The notes: generated from the letters alone by a model not told the origin. Shown: positions 9,690 to 18,567, counted from the first letter of the stretch. The stretch is 64,000 bases of DNA from Desulfolithobacter dissulfuricans (GCF_025998535.1 NZ_AP024233.1:3186001-3250000), one strand, 5' to 3'. A program made the numbers and translations.

Positions 9690-10670
9690 CTACTCCCCGG
9701 TAATCAGATGGGTAATCAGCCGCACCAGGATCTCCTTCTGGCCCGGATCACTGGCCGCGATTAAAAGAGTCAGGGCCACCAGGGCATTATTGGAGAAGCG
9801 ACGCTGGACTCCCAGACGGTTTTTCCGCAGAAAGAGCAGAAACAAAAAGGCCCCGATACGCTTGTTGCCATCACTGAACGGGTGATCCTTGATGACAAAG
9901 TAAAGAAGATGCGCCGCCTTCAGGGCCACACCTGGATAAAGATCGTGACCACCGAAGCTCTGGCCCACAGCACCAAGAATAGCGGCCAGCCCCTCGCCGC
10001 GCTCCTGGCCGAACAGGTCGGAGGCCTCGCCCTTGCTCAGCAGCTCGTTCTTGAGCTTGGCAATGGCCGCGCGCGCCTCGTAAGGATCAGGCACCACTGC
10101 ATTGGCGTCCGGTTCGGCAGGAAGCGCCAGCCGGTCTTCGTCGTACTGCAACAGCAGGTTCCAGGTCGCCGCGTAAGCGGAGACGATCTCCAGCACGGCC
10201 CGACCTTCATCGTTTACCAAGCCGTGGGTTTCCAGGGTACTGGACAACAGGGAAAGAACCTCCTGTAACTCACTGGTGCCTTTCTCCGCCAGACGGCGTT
10301 CATTCAAGGTGTACCCCTTAACCAGATGATCTTTGAGCACAGAGGTGGCCCAGATGCGGAACCGGGTGCCTCGTTTTGAGTTAACTCGATATCCCACGGA
10401 TATGATGGCATCAAGGTTGTACCAGTCCACCTGATAGGTTTTACCGTCAGCGGCAGTTGTTGCATTTTTTGCAACAACTGATTCTTTTACAAGTTCGCCC
10501 GTTTGGAAGATATTCCGCAAATGACGCGAAATAACCGACTTGTCCCGGCCAAACAGTTCCGCCATCTGGTTCAGAGTCAGCCAGACCGTTTCGTTCCTGA
10601 GCCGTACATCAACCAGGGAACTCCCGTCCTCTGCCTGATACAGGATAATCTCGCCCAATTCCGATTGCAT
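9690..10670 (-). CDS. RhuM/Fic-Doc domain protein within the cas operon
   Basis: A 326-residue protein with two parts. Residues 1-120 match the RhuM-type DNA-binding region (VWLTLNQMAELFGRDKSVISRHLRNIF, then YNLDAIISVGYRVNSKRGTRFRIWAT). Residues 210-320 form a Fic/Doc domain with the catalytic loop HPFSDGNKR at 263-271. The loop has Lys where AMPylating Fic proteins have Gly (GNGR), as in Doc-like kinases, so the transferred group is uncertain. It sits between cas7c and cas4, same strand, 73 bases after cas7c with its own GGGGAAAG site, and overlaps the cas4 start region. No separate antitoxin gene is visible. Co-expression with Cas proteins is an inference from position. Confidence 0.9.
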   Translation of the reverse strand: MQSELGEIILYQAEDGSSLVDVRLRNETVWLTLNQMAELFGRDKSVISRHLRNIFQTGELVKESVVAKNATTAADGKTYQVDWYNLDAIISVGYRVNSKRGTRFRIWATSVLKDHLVKGYTLNERRLAEKGTSELQEVLSLLSSTLETHGLVNDEGRAVLEIVSAYAATWNLLLQYDEDRLALPAEPDANAVVPDPYEARAAIAKLKNELLSKGEASDLFGQERGEGLAAILGAVGQSFGGHDLYPGVALKAAHLLYFVIKDHPFSDGNKRIGAFLFLLFLRKNRLGVQRRFSNNALVALTLLIAASDPGQKEILVRLITHLITGE

Positions 10671-10743
10671 GCCGCTTTCCCCTCTGATCGCCTGAAGCCC
10701 CTTTATTTTCGTTACCCAAAAAGGTCAGGACGGAACACGCCAC

Positions 10744-11634
10744 TTAGATTATTTCGATCAATTCAACTCCGTCCGGAGCCACTCCCACGGTCACCGAATA
10801 ATCGGCAAAGGAGCGCGGAGGAGCTTCGCCGCAGGTTTTCTCAACCGTTACCAGATCAAAGAGCTTACTTGCCGGGGCATTTCCGAGTTCGGAATCATGT
10901 TTGAAAACGATCAGCTTCCGGGCCGCCATCTCGCCCCGGGCGGCGGAGCGGTCATGATCGAACATGTTTTGCAGGGCGTCCCAAAAAAGTTGCAGGTCTT
11001 CTCCGGAAAACCCGGTCTGTTTTGCCAGGGGCGCGGAGATATAGCCGTGGACACGGTAGAGCCCATAGGGAACCGTGAATTTACGGCCCATGGTACGGTT
11101 GTCTCCGCCCTGGGACTCGGCCTCACCTTCCGTGGCCACCGCCATTCTGGTTATGCTATGTTCGCCGGTGAATACTCTGTCGATACTGCGACCGAAGGCG
11201 AACTGTACCGGTCCGCGAACCTGGCCGCAGTTGACCCCGGTGGACATGACCGCGCCAAAGGTGCGCACATCAAAAAAATTATCACATAACCATTGGCGGG
11301 CATCATCATTACTGCCTTTGCCTTTGGACTTCCAGTGCCCTTTCTTGTCCTGTTCAAGTTGATCTTCATGATTCGTGGCCTTGTAGGCCCGCACATGCTG
11401 CAAATTGAGAACAGCCTTTTCCTTGATATAAATTTCATAAGGAGGCTGCTCGCCATGTACCAGACCTACATAATTGCGCACCTTGCGCTTCAGGCAGACA
11501 TCGGTGACCAGGCCGTGACCGGTCTCGGGATCGATACGCGGCAAGTTGCCGGCATCCGGGTCGCCATTGGGGTTGCCGTCTTTCACATCGAAAAGCAGGA
11601 CAAATTCATAACGGTTTTTGATTGCCTCACTCAT
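10744..11634 (-). CDS. cas7c: Type I-C Cascade backbone protein Cas7 (Csd2)
   Basis: A 296-residue RAMP protein that polymerises along the crRNA to form the Cascade backbone. The N-terminus [25 protein letters not shown] and the following [13 protein letters not shown] are diagnostic of Csd2/Csh2-type Cas7. The thumb region around FGAVMSTG and [15 protein letters not shown] is also present. The ATG lies 2 bases after the cas8c stop, with GGAG inside the end of cas8c. Cas7 is followed by a 73-base gap, the longest in the operon, where the Fic gene begins. Confidence 0.96.
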   Translation of the reverse strand: MSEAIKNRYEFVLLFDVKDGNPNGDPDAGNLPRIDPETGHGLVTDVCLKRKVRNYVGLVHGEQPPYEIYIKEKAVLNLQHVRAYKATNHEDQLEQDKKGHWKSKGKGSNDDARQWLCDNFFDVRTFGAVMSTGVNCGQVRGPVQFAFGRSIDRVFTGEHSITRMAVATEGEAESQGGDNRTMGRKFTVPYGLYRVHGYISAPLAKQTGFSGEDLQLFWDALQNMFDHDRSAARGEMAARKLIVFKHDSELGNAPASKLFDLVTVEKTCGEAPPRSFADYSVTVGVAPDGVELIEII

Positions 11635-11636
11635 GA

Positions 11637-12014
11637 TTATTCTCCTTCCTCGCTGTTTTTACTGGTGTTAAAAAAATCCTGCCTCTGGTGGTAGTAGCCC
11701 ACCGCAAAACGGCCCTGATCCTCCAGGACAAGGGTGGCCGGTATTCCGGAAGCCGGAATTTTGCCCATCACCTCGCCCATAAGTTTGTCAAGCCACACCG
11801 TACTTTTACCTGAATTCCTGATCTTGGCCAGATGGTGAACGGCCAGTTCCTGCAAACGTTTGAAGATCACCAGCGGGCTGCTGGTGGCAGCGCTGAAATA
11901 GGTATCGCGTATGGTTTTGTTGAGCCCGGAATGGGCCTGTTCCTGGATGCGCTCCAGCACGGCGAACAAGCGGCCGAGCACATATCCGATATTGTCGTTT
12001 GATGTATCCAACAT
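11637..12014 (-). CDS. cas11c: Cas11c small subunit from an internal start in cas8c
   Basis: Inside cas8c, in the same frame, the ATG at 12012-12014 ([14 protein letters not shown]) is preceded by the full Shine-Dalgarno AAAGGAGG at 12023-12030 with an 8-base spacer. This is better than the site of most genes in the operon, and an anti-SD match inside a coding region is rarely kept without reason. The product would be 125 residues, largely helical. Work on type I-C Cascade has shown that Cas11c is translated from within cas8c; the position here fits that. I infer expression from the site, not from data. Confidence 0.8.
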   Translation of the reverse strand: MLDTSNDNIGYVLGRLFAVLERIQEQAHSGLNKTIRDTYFSAATSSPLVIFKRLQELAVHHLAKIRNSGKSTVWLDKLMGEVMGKIPASGIPATLVLEDQGRFAVGYYHQRQDFFNTSKNSEEGE

Positions 12015-13373
12015 CTTGCCAACCTCCTTTATTTTTGATTTTCGAATTCGAGCTTCCCGAACCAGAAAGGCCTTTATTAACGCCGCACGAACTCGATTTA
12101 CCTTTTGTTCCGCCTTACAACGGCGGATTGCGCCTGCAAGCAAGGTGCGGGGGTATACAGAGCCATTCAACACCGACCGGGCAACCTCGCCGCCGAGGTT
12201 GGGAGGAATGTTGTCAGCTTTTCCTTCCGCAGCCGTAGCAACAAGTAGCTGAAATAGAGAAAGAAACTCCCGGTCATGCGGAGCCCGGATAATATCCGTG
12301 TCCTCAAAATGTTGGGCGATCTTCTCTTTCAGGTCACGAACACTGCCCTCGTACCAGAAGCGGATGGCAATCCTGGAAGCGTTGGGAGCAAGGCCGAGTA
12401 CATAAAATGGCGTCGTGTCCTCTCCAGGAGGGATTCCGGTTCGTACCGCCGAGAGCAGGGAGCGCAATGGACCGTAATCCGGTTCCCGGCCCTTGTCGGG
12501 TTCTCCAAGAAACAGGGAAAAATCATCTTCAAATTCATGTTGCTCCCGGGCCCAAAAGACCGTACTGGCATCCCCCACCTGAATTCGCTGTCTGGATCCT
12601 TTTGCCAAAAGGGTGTTTAATGCGGTGGTGTAGGCAAAGGTGGTTTTCTGCCCAACCGGTGCATTCAATCCTTTTTTCTTGCCGAAGGATCGGAAAGCGT
12701 CCAGGTTGAACGAGACAATGTTAGCCCCGGACGATTGAGCTCCCCATACCCCTTTTATAGATGGGTGCAACTCTGCCGGGATGTCTGCCTTGCCGGTAAT
12801 AGAACACGGTTGTCCGGTTTCGCCCTTATCTTCAATTTCTCCAAGATGCTTCATAACCTGTGGCCGTTGTGGAACCAGACAGGTATCTCCCTCCAGCATG
12901 AAGGTGATATTGGCTTTTGTCTCCAGAATTTCTGGCCAGAGCTCATGGCCAAAAACCGGGGTGAAGTCTTTTGCCTGCAAAAATTTTCTTACCGCGCTGA
13001 TTCCTTCATCATCTATATCATTAGGGAAAGTATCCGCGATTCTCTTCAGGAATTGCTCCTGGGAGTCCGCCGCCCTCTTTCGGTCTTTCTCCTTATCGCT
13101 TTTGGGAATGCCAAAGACATATTGGGGGGTATCCCATAGAAGATTGGCCTTGACCCCGGATGTCTTTTTTTCTCCTTGCGGGACAATGAAATCACGAGCT
13201 GTTTTTTTCTTGCCTTCCCCGGTCCGGGTGTCACGAATGTTGATAAATCGGCCATCTTTATCAAGTACAATAAGATACGGTATGGGTTTTCTCTCAAAGC
13301 CGGGAGGGGCCACACCGCTATCTGGATCATTGAGCAGCCGTTCGTAATACTCCGCCAATGCCTTCAAAATCAT
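11637..13373 (-). CDS. cas8c: Type I-C Cascade large subunit Cas8c (Csd1)
   Basis: A 578-residue Csd1 family protein. It begins [14 protein letters not shown] with the usual N-terminal strand [11 protein letters not shown], and contains the family stretch [23 protein letters not shown] near residue 345. Cas8c recognises the PAM and positions target DNA for Cas3. The start overlaps the cas5c stop in an ATGA. The C-terminal 125 residues are also expected to be made separately as Cas11c (see the entry at 11637-12014), which type I-C systems need because they lack a separate small-subunit gene. Confidence 0.96.
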   Translation of the reverse strand: MILKALAEYYERLLNDPDSGVAPPGFERKPIPYLIVLDKDGRFINIRDTRTGEGKKKTARDFIVPQGEKKTSGVKANLLWDTPQYVFGIPKSDKEKDRKRAADSQEQFLKRIADTFPNDIDDEGISAVRKFLQAKDFTPVFGHELWPEILETKANITFMLEGDTCLVPQRPQVMKHLGEIEDKGETGQPCSITGKADIPAELHPSIKGVWGAQSSGANIVSFNLDAFRSFGKKKGLNAPVGQKTTFAYTTALNTLLAKGSRQRIQVGDASTVFWAREQHEFEDDFSLFLGEPDKGREPDYGPLRSLLSAVRTGIPPGEDTTPFYVLGLAPNASRIAIRFWYEGSVRDLKEKIAQHFEDTDIIRAPHDREFLSLFQLLVATAAEGKADNIPPNLGGEVARSVLNGSVYPRTLLAGAIRRCKAEQKVNRVRAALIKAFLVREARIRKSKIKEVGKMLDTSNDNIGYVLGRLFAVLERIQEQAHSGLNKTIRDTYFSAATSSPLVIFKRLQELAVHHLAKIRNSGKSTVWLDKLMGEVMGKIPASGIPATLVLEDQGRFAVGYYHQRQDFFNTSKNSEEGE

Positions 13374-14038
13374 GACCGCACCTCCACATTTCGGAGATCC
13401 ACCCGCCCGTGTTGCATGACAGCATGGAAAAACCGGGGCATGGGCTCCTTGCCGGTGTAATCCATGTCATACAACATCCAGCCGAGATCGCGGCTGTCCG
13501 GGATAGGTGCGGGGGGCTCGGCATCCCTGGGCAGAAATGCAAAGTCCACCGGGAATTCACGGCAGCCAAAATAGGGGCGGTGAAAACATTGCCCCCTGGA
13601 GGCCCGGCGAATAAACATCTGCTCAAATTTCGTGACATTATCATCAGACCCGGCCTTGTCGGTCATCTCGAAATCAGCATGGATGACATAGGCCACATCC
13701 CGCAAAAACAATCCGGCCCGCTGCTGGCGTTCCTTTTCCACGTACAGTCCGAGATTGCCGTTGCCCCTGTTCATGGCTGTCTGCACATTGCGGGCAGAGA
13801 TCACCGCGCCCACCTCGTTACGGCGCACCGATTCCCAGCGGACAGGCTTCAACACATCAATCTGGAGGATCTTCCAGGCAATGGCCGGTTTCCATAAAAT
13901 GGCTTCCAGAATTCCACGGGCCGCCGATGGGGTCATTATATCGTAACTCACCCGTTCCACTTTCATTTCCGGCCGGGTAAAACAGGCATTAGCGCCGCTC
14001 ACCTTCAGCCGGAAAGGACTGCTTCTGCTCATAGACAC
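13370..14038 (-). CDS. cas5c: CRISPR-associated endoribonuclease Cas5c (Csd5d)
   Basis: A 222-residue Cas5d/Cas5c protein. In type I-C it replaces Cas6, cutting precursor crRNA within the repeat and staying bound to the 5-prime handle. The family pattern is ANACFTRPEMKVERVSYDIMTPSAARGILEAI near the N-terminus, RNVQTAMNRGNGNLGLYVEKERQQRAGLFLRDVAYVIHADF mid-protein, and a glycine-rich RRASRGQCFHRPYFGCREF. Length matches the 210-240 residue norm. It lies 10 bases after cas3 and overlaps cas8c by four bases. Confidence 0.95.
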   Translation of the reverse strand: MSMSRSSPFRLKVSGANACFTRPEMKVERVSYDIMTPSAARGILEAILWKPAIAWKILQIDVLKPVRWESVRRNEVGAVISARNVQTAMNRGNGNLGLYVEKERQQRAGLFLRDVAYVIHADFEMTDKAGSDDNVTKFEQMFIRRASRGQCFHRPYFGCREFPVDFAFLPRDAEPPAPIPDSRDLGWMLYDMDYTGKEPMPRFFHAVMQHGRVDLRNVEVRS

Positions 14039-14048
14039 CTCCTCTAAA

Positions 14049-16271
14049 TCATGAATTGTTCCGGATCGATCTCCGTGTCCTCATCCGGGGGACGAAGCCG
14101 TACCTCTTGTCATACAGGGTGTTGTCAAGCAGGTAGAGACCGGGATAACCGATCTCCCTCACATATTCCCTGGCCGCCAGCGGCGCTAATAATTTTTGGG
14201 GAATACCTACAGAGTATCGGCCAAGCCGACGCAGCAGCATTCTCTGGTTCCAGGGTTCAGAGGTTAACCGTCCCAAGAGTTCGACCGCCTCGTCCCAGGG
14301 GGCAAGCACACTCACCTGCCAATCATCATCAATCAACCGGAACCGCTCGGCCGCTGTCCGATAGTAATAGTTCATTCTTCCGGCAAAGAGCGGCATAATA
14401 CCCTTCCGGTCGAGGGCCTGTTCCCCCAGCAGCCAAAAACGCTGGCGGAAATAATTTTCGTAATTACCGGGAGAAAGCAAATTGTCAGGGCTATCCTTCA
14501 GGATTTCGGAAGCAATCCCGGCCGGCACTCGAACATAACCGGGCTGCTTTTCCGGCATAAAAACAACGGTCCGGCCAGAAGCGAGTTTCCCCTCCCGGTT
14601 GCAGCGGCCCGCCGCCTGGGCGATGGAATCCAGCCCGGACAGAGCCCGGTAAACCACTGGAAAATCGAGATCTACTCCCGCTTCCACCAGCGAGGTGCTG
14701 ATCACCTTTATCCCTTCGCCGTCATTCAATCTCGTTCGGATATCATCCATGACCCCGAGACGATGGGCGGCGCACATATTGGTGGAAAGGTGCAGGGTGA
14801 TGCCTTCCGGTAATAAACGGGCCAGATCGCGGGCGTCATCCCTGCGGTTGACGATACAGAGAAGCGCCTTTTTCTCGGCCTGTAGATCTTCTGCCAGTTC
14901 CGGAAGCGAAACCGGTGAAAACCCTTTCTCATGGATAACGACCTCTACCCGCTTCAGTCTGGCTGCCAGCTCATCCGGGTTGTCAACAATTTCCTGCGGC
15001 GGACTATCAAATCCCTCTCTGAACCTGAAATCGAAGGATTCTGTTTTGTTCAGCACCGGCTGGGTTGCGGTGCACAAGAGTGGCGTGACCCGGTAGTGCT
15101 TTTGCAGTTCACGGATAGCAAAGACCACCGGCCTCAGGTATTCAGGGGGCAGGCATTGGGCCTCGTCAAAAATAACTACCGAGTTTGCGATATTGTGCAG
15201 TTTCCGGCAACGGCTGGTGCGACAGGCATACAGAGACTCAAAAAACTGTACAGAGGTGGTGACAATGATGGGCGCATTCCAGTTTTCCGCAGACAGCCGG
15301 CTGCGGGCCGTCTCCCGGTCCTCGCCGGTTTCGGCAATATTGCAGTGATGTTCCACCACCGCCTTTTCAAAGCCGGGGATTTTGCCAAAAACTTTCGCGG
15401 TCTGTTCTATGATGCTGGTATAGGGGATCACATAGATGATTCTGCTTTTTTCATACTTGACTGCGTGACGTAGGGCAAAGGCCAATGACGCCAGGGTTTT
15501 GCCCCCGCCGGTGGGAACAGTCAAGGAAAATACAGACGGCTCTTGCTCGGCAACTTCACGGCACCGGGCCAGAATTTCCGCCCGAATGGTGTTGACCGGC
15601 GTCTGTCTGGCCTTTTTGCAAAGTAGATCCATATATGCGTCAAAATCTTCCAGTAAATCACCAGGCCCTGGATAGTCTTCTTTGCGTAACGCCGCCCTGG
15701 CCTGATCCATGAAGGCCTCGGTGTCAAGGAAATCAGCATCCACCAGGCAGGAGAAGAGCATCCGGATAAAGAAGGATGGGTCGGCGCCGTTTTGCAGTTT
15801 TTCAGGGGGAGGCGGTAAGGCCTGCGTCCTTATCCATTCCGGAATATTGGCCAATGTTTTTACCGAGCGGTCGGTGGCTGACATTTTGGGTGACAAGGCC
15901 TTGGCGCCAACGTATTCCGGTTCGTAATCGGTCAGCCCGGCGTGATGGCCCATAATGAGCCAGGAAAGCACCCGGTCAGCCCCCTTCCAGCCGTTAAGCG
16001 TAGCCAGATGACCACCCGCCTCAGAGTGAACAACCTTGCCCGGTTGGGTTTCGATATGACATTCAATGCCGTTGGCGTCATACAGCCTCTTCTGAAAACC
16101 ATCCGAATACTTGCCCAGGTCATGCCAGAGCCCGGCCAGATACGCCCAGTCCTCTCCTCCGAACGGGCGGGCGAAGTCTGCCGCCATCTCAGCGACATTT
16201 TTCAAATGTTTGGAAAGCTCCTGCCAATTTCCCGGAGATTTGCCTTCCAGACTGTGAGCATAATATTTCAT
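14049..16271 (-). CDS. cas3: CRISPR-associated helicase-nuclease Cas3
   Basis: A 740-residue fused Cas3 that degrades target DNA after Cascade binding. The N-terminal HD nuclease has His22, the His50-Asp51 pair in LWHDLGKYSDGF, and His109-His110. The SF2 helicase follows with Walker A PTGGGKT (253-259), the DExQ-type box DEAQ (369-372), the SAT-like TATQP and a C-terminal QAAGRCNRE motif VI. All catalytic motifs look intact. It is the first certain gene of the operon; a small open frame ends 3 bases upstream. Confidence 0.96.
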   Translation of the reverse strand: MKYYAHSLEGKSPGNWQELSKHLKNVAEMAADFARPFGGEDWAYLAGLWHDLGKYSDGFQKRLYDANGIECHIETQPGKVVHSEAGGHLATLNGWKGADRVLSWLIMGHHAGLTDYEPEYVGAKALSPKMSATDRSVKTLANIPEWIRTQALPPPPEKLQNGADPSFFIRMLFSCLVDADFLDTEAFMDQARAALRKEDYPGPGDLLEDFDAYMDLLCKKARQTPVNTIRAEILARCREVAEQEPSVFSLTVPTGGGKTLASLAFALRHAVKYEKSRIIYVIPYTSIIEQTAKVFGKIPGFEKAVVEHHCNIAETGEDRETARSRLSAENWNAPIIVTTSVQFFESLYACRTSRCRKLHNIANSVVIFDEAQCLPPEYLRPVVFAIRELQKHYRVTPLLCTATQPVLNKTESFDFRFREGFDSPPQEIVDNPDELAARLKRVEVVIHEKGFSPVSLPELAEDLQAEKKALLCIVNRRDDARDLARLLPEGITLHLSTNMCAAHRLGVMDDIRTRLNDGEGIKVISTSLVEAGVDLDFPVVYRALSGLDSIAQAAGRCNREGKLASGRTVVFMPEKQPGYVRVPAGIASEILKDSPDNLLSPGNYENYFRQRFWLLGEQALDRKGIMPLFAGRMNYYYRTAAERFRLIDDDWQVSVLAPWDEAVELLGRLTSEPWNQRMLLRRLGRYSVGIPQKLLAPLAAREYVREIGYPGLYLLDNTLYDKRYGFVPRMRTRRSIRNNS

Positions 16272-16274
16272 CTT

Positions 16275-16577
16275 TCAAATCCCCATACCGGCGAGCAGCG
16301 GTGAGGTGGCAACAGCCTTGCGGACCTCTCGCCGAAAAGCGGAATAGCGACTGAAGACCTGGTAATAGTATCCATGCAGCAGTTCCTTTGCCTCCTGCTT
16401 CGCTCCCTGCGCCACAAGCATCTCGGCCATGGCTTCCAGGGTGCAGGCAGCCCGGTTGTAGGCGTTGCGGTTTGTGCCAGCAGAATCTACACGTATTTCT
16501 TCTGTTTTCTTCCCTTGACACTCCCACCCTACCCCACCCACAGTCTCATATAGTGAGCACCCCCCTGATTTTTTCAT
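16275..16577 (-). CDS. Small hypothetical protein ahead of cas3
   Basis: A possible 100-residue protein ending 3 bases before the cas3 start. The last 60 residues (from AYNRAACTLEAMAEMLVAQ to the end) have the GC-rich third positions of the neighbouring genes and look like two amphipathic helices. The first 40 residues look less coding, so the true start may be an internal ATG (for example the M of EAMAEM). I do not recognise a family. It may be a genuine small operon gene or the surviving end of a longer gene cut when the island was rearranged. Confidence 0.45.
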   Translation of the reverse strand: MKKSGGCSLYETVGGVGWECQGKKTEEIRVDSAGTNRNAYNRAACTLEAMAEMLVAQGAKQEAKELLHGYYYQVFSRYSAFRREVRKAVATSPLLAGMGI

Positions 16578-16592
16578 TTTTTCTCAAATCGA

Positions 16593-16638
16593 ATTATACG
16601 CAGAGAGGATGGTCTTTTATATAGGTATATTTACCTAT
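16593..16638 (-). promoter_or_regulatory. Candidate cas operon promoter and operator
   Basis: On the minus strand a perfect TATAAT lies at 16593-16598, about 16 bases before the small frame preceding cas3. No good -35 is seen at the right distance. Instead a perfect 7-bp palindrome ATAGGTA-TATT-TACCTAT (16621-16638) abuts that position. The arrangement suggests control by a dimeric activator or repressor. Start point and regulator are unknown. Confidence 0.4.
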
Positions 16639-16728
16639 TTTGAGGCAAATAATGACGATTTTTCATTGGATTGGCCTAAACAGACGGTTTGCAAATCAGG
16701 AAACGGGGCTTATATTGAATGAAAAATG

Positions 16729-16754
16729 TTTTCTGATTACCACCGAACCTCAGC
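16729..16754 (+). repeat. Dispersed repeat end, left of IS110
   Basis: TTTTCTGATTACCACCGAAC plus CTCAGC. About 22 of 26 bases match the inverted copy at 18542-18567, and the first 20 resemble both ends of the palindromic element at 32181-32352. Between it and the cas promoter (16639-16728) I see nothing identifiable. Confidence 0.65.
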
Positions 16755-16775
16755 TTGAAGAAGAGACACCATCAC

Positions 16776-17098
16776 CTGCGTGCCACGGAGCCGGGCAGCT
16801 ATAAAAACCGCCCGGACTTCTCGTTCCTCCGCTCCCGCGGTACCCTGATGTATCTGGCAGGAATGGCCCATGGTTCGCAAGGCCCGCAGACAACCACTGC
16901 CAAAACCAGTTGCTCCGACACCTGTTAGGGCGTCACCCCGCAGAGCGGGGCATGGCCTGCCGGCCACTTCGTCGGCTACCCGGTCACCTGCGTGACACCG
17001 CGGAGGTAAAATGAGAAGGCTGATTCCCCGCGAGCTGTGTTATAAACACGCTCAAGAATAACCGCAGTCGAATGCTGCACAACCTGGGAGAACCAGCC
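16776..17098 (+). ncRNA. Candidate IS110 bridge RNA region
   Basis: The 320 bases before the transposase carry no gene but several hairpins: CCGGGC/GCCCGG (16791-16796 with 16810-16815), CCCCGC-AGA-GCGGGG (16936-16950) and others. IS110-group elements encode a structured bridge RNA in this position that pairs with target and donor DNA. I cannot assign the two guide loops by eye, so boundaries are nominal and the call rests on position plus structure. Confidence 0.3.
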
Positions 17099-18154
17099 AT
17101 GCACAATGTAACAATCGGAATGGACCTTGGCGATAAAAATCATGTTATCTGTATTGTTGATCATGCAGGCCGAATCGTGCGTCGAGATACGGTTACTAAT
17201 ACCAGAGAGGCGTTGAGTGAGTTTTTCTCACCCCATAAAGGGGCAACTGTTGCCCTTGAAGCCGGTACCCATTCGGCCTGGATCAGCAGGCTGTTATCCA
17301 GGCTGGGCTGCCATGTTTTGGTTGGCAACCCTCGTAAATTACGCGCCATCTGGGACAGCAACGATAAATCAGATACCAGAGACGCTGAAATGCTGGCCCG
17401 CATAGCCCGGATGGATCCTGATCTGCTCTATCCGGTCAACCACAGGGGCGAACAGGCCCAGATTGATCTGGAGATATTGCAGGCCAGGGATGTCCTGGTG
17501 AGGAACCGCTCCAGCCTGATCAACCATGTTCGTGGCAGTGTCAAGGCGCTGGGATATCGCCTGCCGGGATGCAGCGCAGACAGTTTTCACCGGCAGGCAG
17601 ATGAACATCTTCCTGAAGACTTACGTGGCGCTCTGGAGCCTGTATTGACAATTATCGGCCAGATTACGTCCCAGATCAAAGAATTTGACAGGGAAATAGA
17701 GCGTATCAGTGCGGAGCGATACCCGGAGACCGAATTATTGCGGGCCATAAAAGGAGTTGGTCCTCTGACGGCCCTGGCCTTTCTATTAATCGTGGAAGAC
17801 CCGGCACGATTTGGCAAAAGTAGACAGGTTGGATGTTTTCTTGGCCTGACTCCCCGCCGCGACCAGTCAGGAGAAACCGACAGGCAGCTTCGGATAACCA
17901 AAGCGGGCAACCCCTATCTGCGGAGGTTACTGGTCGGTTCGGCCCAGTACATCCTGGGACCTTTTGGAGAGGATTGCAATTTACGAAGATTTGGTCTTCG
18001 CCTGGCAGCCAGGGGAGGTAAAAACGCAAAGCGTCGTGCCGTGGTTGCCGTAGCCAGAAAACTGGCGGTACTCATGCATCGCCTCTGGCAGCACGGTGAG
18101 ATATATGACCCTTTTTACAAACCGCAATCTCGCCCCCTGGCAAAGGCTGCGTAG
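17099..18154 (+). CDS. IS110-family transposase
   Basis: A 351-residue DEDD recombinase. The RuvC-like N-terminal half starts MHNVTIGMDLGDKNH (Asp9 region), with ALEAGTHSAW and SDTRDAEMLARIARMD supplying further acidic residues. The C-terminal domain has the conserved IKGVGPLTALAF, then LGLTPRRDQSGETDRQLRITKAGNPYLRRLLV, where the serine of the RNA-guided recombinase is expected. The ATG at 17099 is chosen because GGGAG precedes it; the open frame reaches 9 codons further. The gene looks intact, so the element may still be active. Confidence 0.93.
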   Translation: MHNVTIGMDLGDKNHVICIVDHAGRIVRRDTVTNTREALSEFFSPHKGATVALEAGTHSAWISRLLSRLGCHVLVGNPRKLRAIWDSNDKSDTRDAEMLARIARMDPDLLYPVNHRGEQAQIDLEILQARDVLVRNRSSLINHVRGSVKALGYRLPGCSADSFHRQADEHLPEDLRGALEPVLTIIGQITSQIKEFDREIERISAERYPETELLRAIKGVGPLTALAFLLIVEDPARFGKSRQVGCFLGLTPRRDQSGETDRQLRITKAGNPYLRRLLVGSAQYILGPFGEDCNLRRFGLRLAARGGKNAKRRAVVAVARKLAVLMHRLWQHGEIYDPFYKPQSRPLAKAA

Positions 18155-18541
18155 AAAACCCGGTTGAACCAGAGAGTGAACAAAGGGAAAAAAGGATGTT
18201 TTTCCTTCTGTTTCCAAAGGCAGTTGAGAGTTTTTAATATCTCCCTCAAAAAAACGTCCCGTCCGGAAGACTGCGTGACACCGCTCGGTCCGTCATCAGC
18301 CAGTGACATATTCAAAGACCGCCGCGGAGGTTGCAGCTTCCACGACGGATTGTACGATGCATCGAGCTTATGGCTGAGCTCTTTATATGAATGCGAATGG
18401 AAGCCTGACGTTACAGGGATTTATAAAAAAAATGGTTCGCCACGTCGAACTTTTCTTGACAAGCCTTCTCATGGAAGCGGTGATCACGAGTTTTTCTCCA
18501 GGTAGAGAGAAAAAGCGATGTTATCCCTCGGATGGGTGAGA
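18155..18541. other. IS110 right flank, no gene
   Basis: This non-coding stretch holds the second CTGCGTGACACCGC copy (18271-18284), a further CCGCGGAGGT shared with the left flank, and the 18-mer TCGAACTTTTCTTGACAA (18445-18462), which recurs at 62213. No convincing open frame with a ribosome site was found. Confidence 0.5.
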
Positions 18542-18567
18542 GCTGAGCTTTGGTGATAATCAGAAAA
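18542..18567 (-). repeat. Dispersed repeat end, right of IS110 (inverted)
   Basis: The reverse complement reads TTTTCTGATTATCACCAAAG plus CTCAGC, an inverted imperfect copy of 16729-16754 and akin to the ends at 32181 and 32352. Confidence 0.65.

Larger units (their letters stand above)
16729..18567. mobile_element. IS110-family insertion within a repeat-bounded segment
   Basis: This 1.8-kb interval lies between inverted copies of the dispersed repeat end and contains one IS110 transposase. The exact insertion ends cannot be fixed, because IS110 elements lack terminal inverted repeats and often make no target duplication. A 14-base direct repeat CTGCGTGACACCGC at 16988-17001 and 18271-18284, with a weaker third copy at 16775, marks plausible edges. 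IS110 relatives often insert into repetitive palindromes, which would fit here. Confidence 0.6.
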
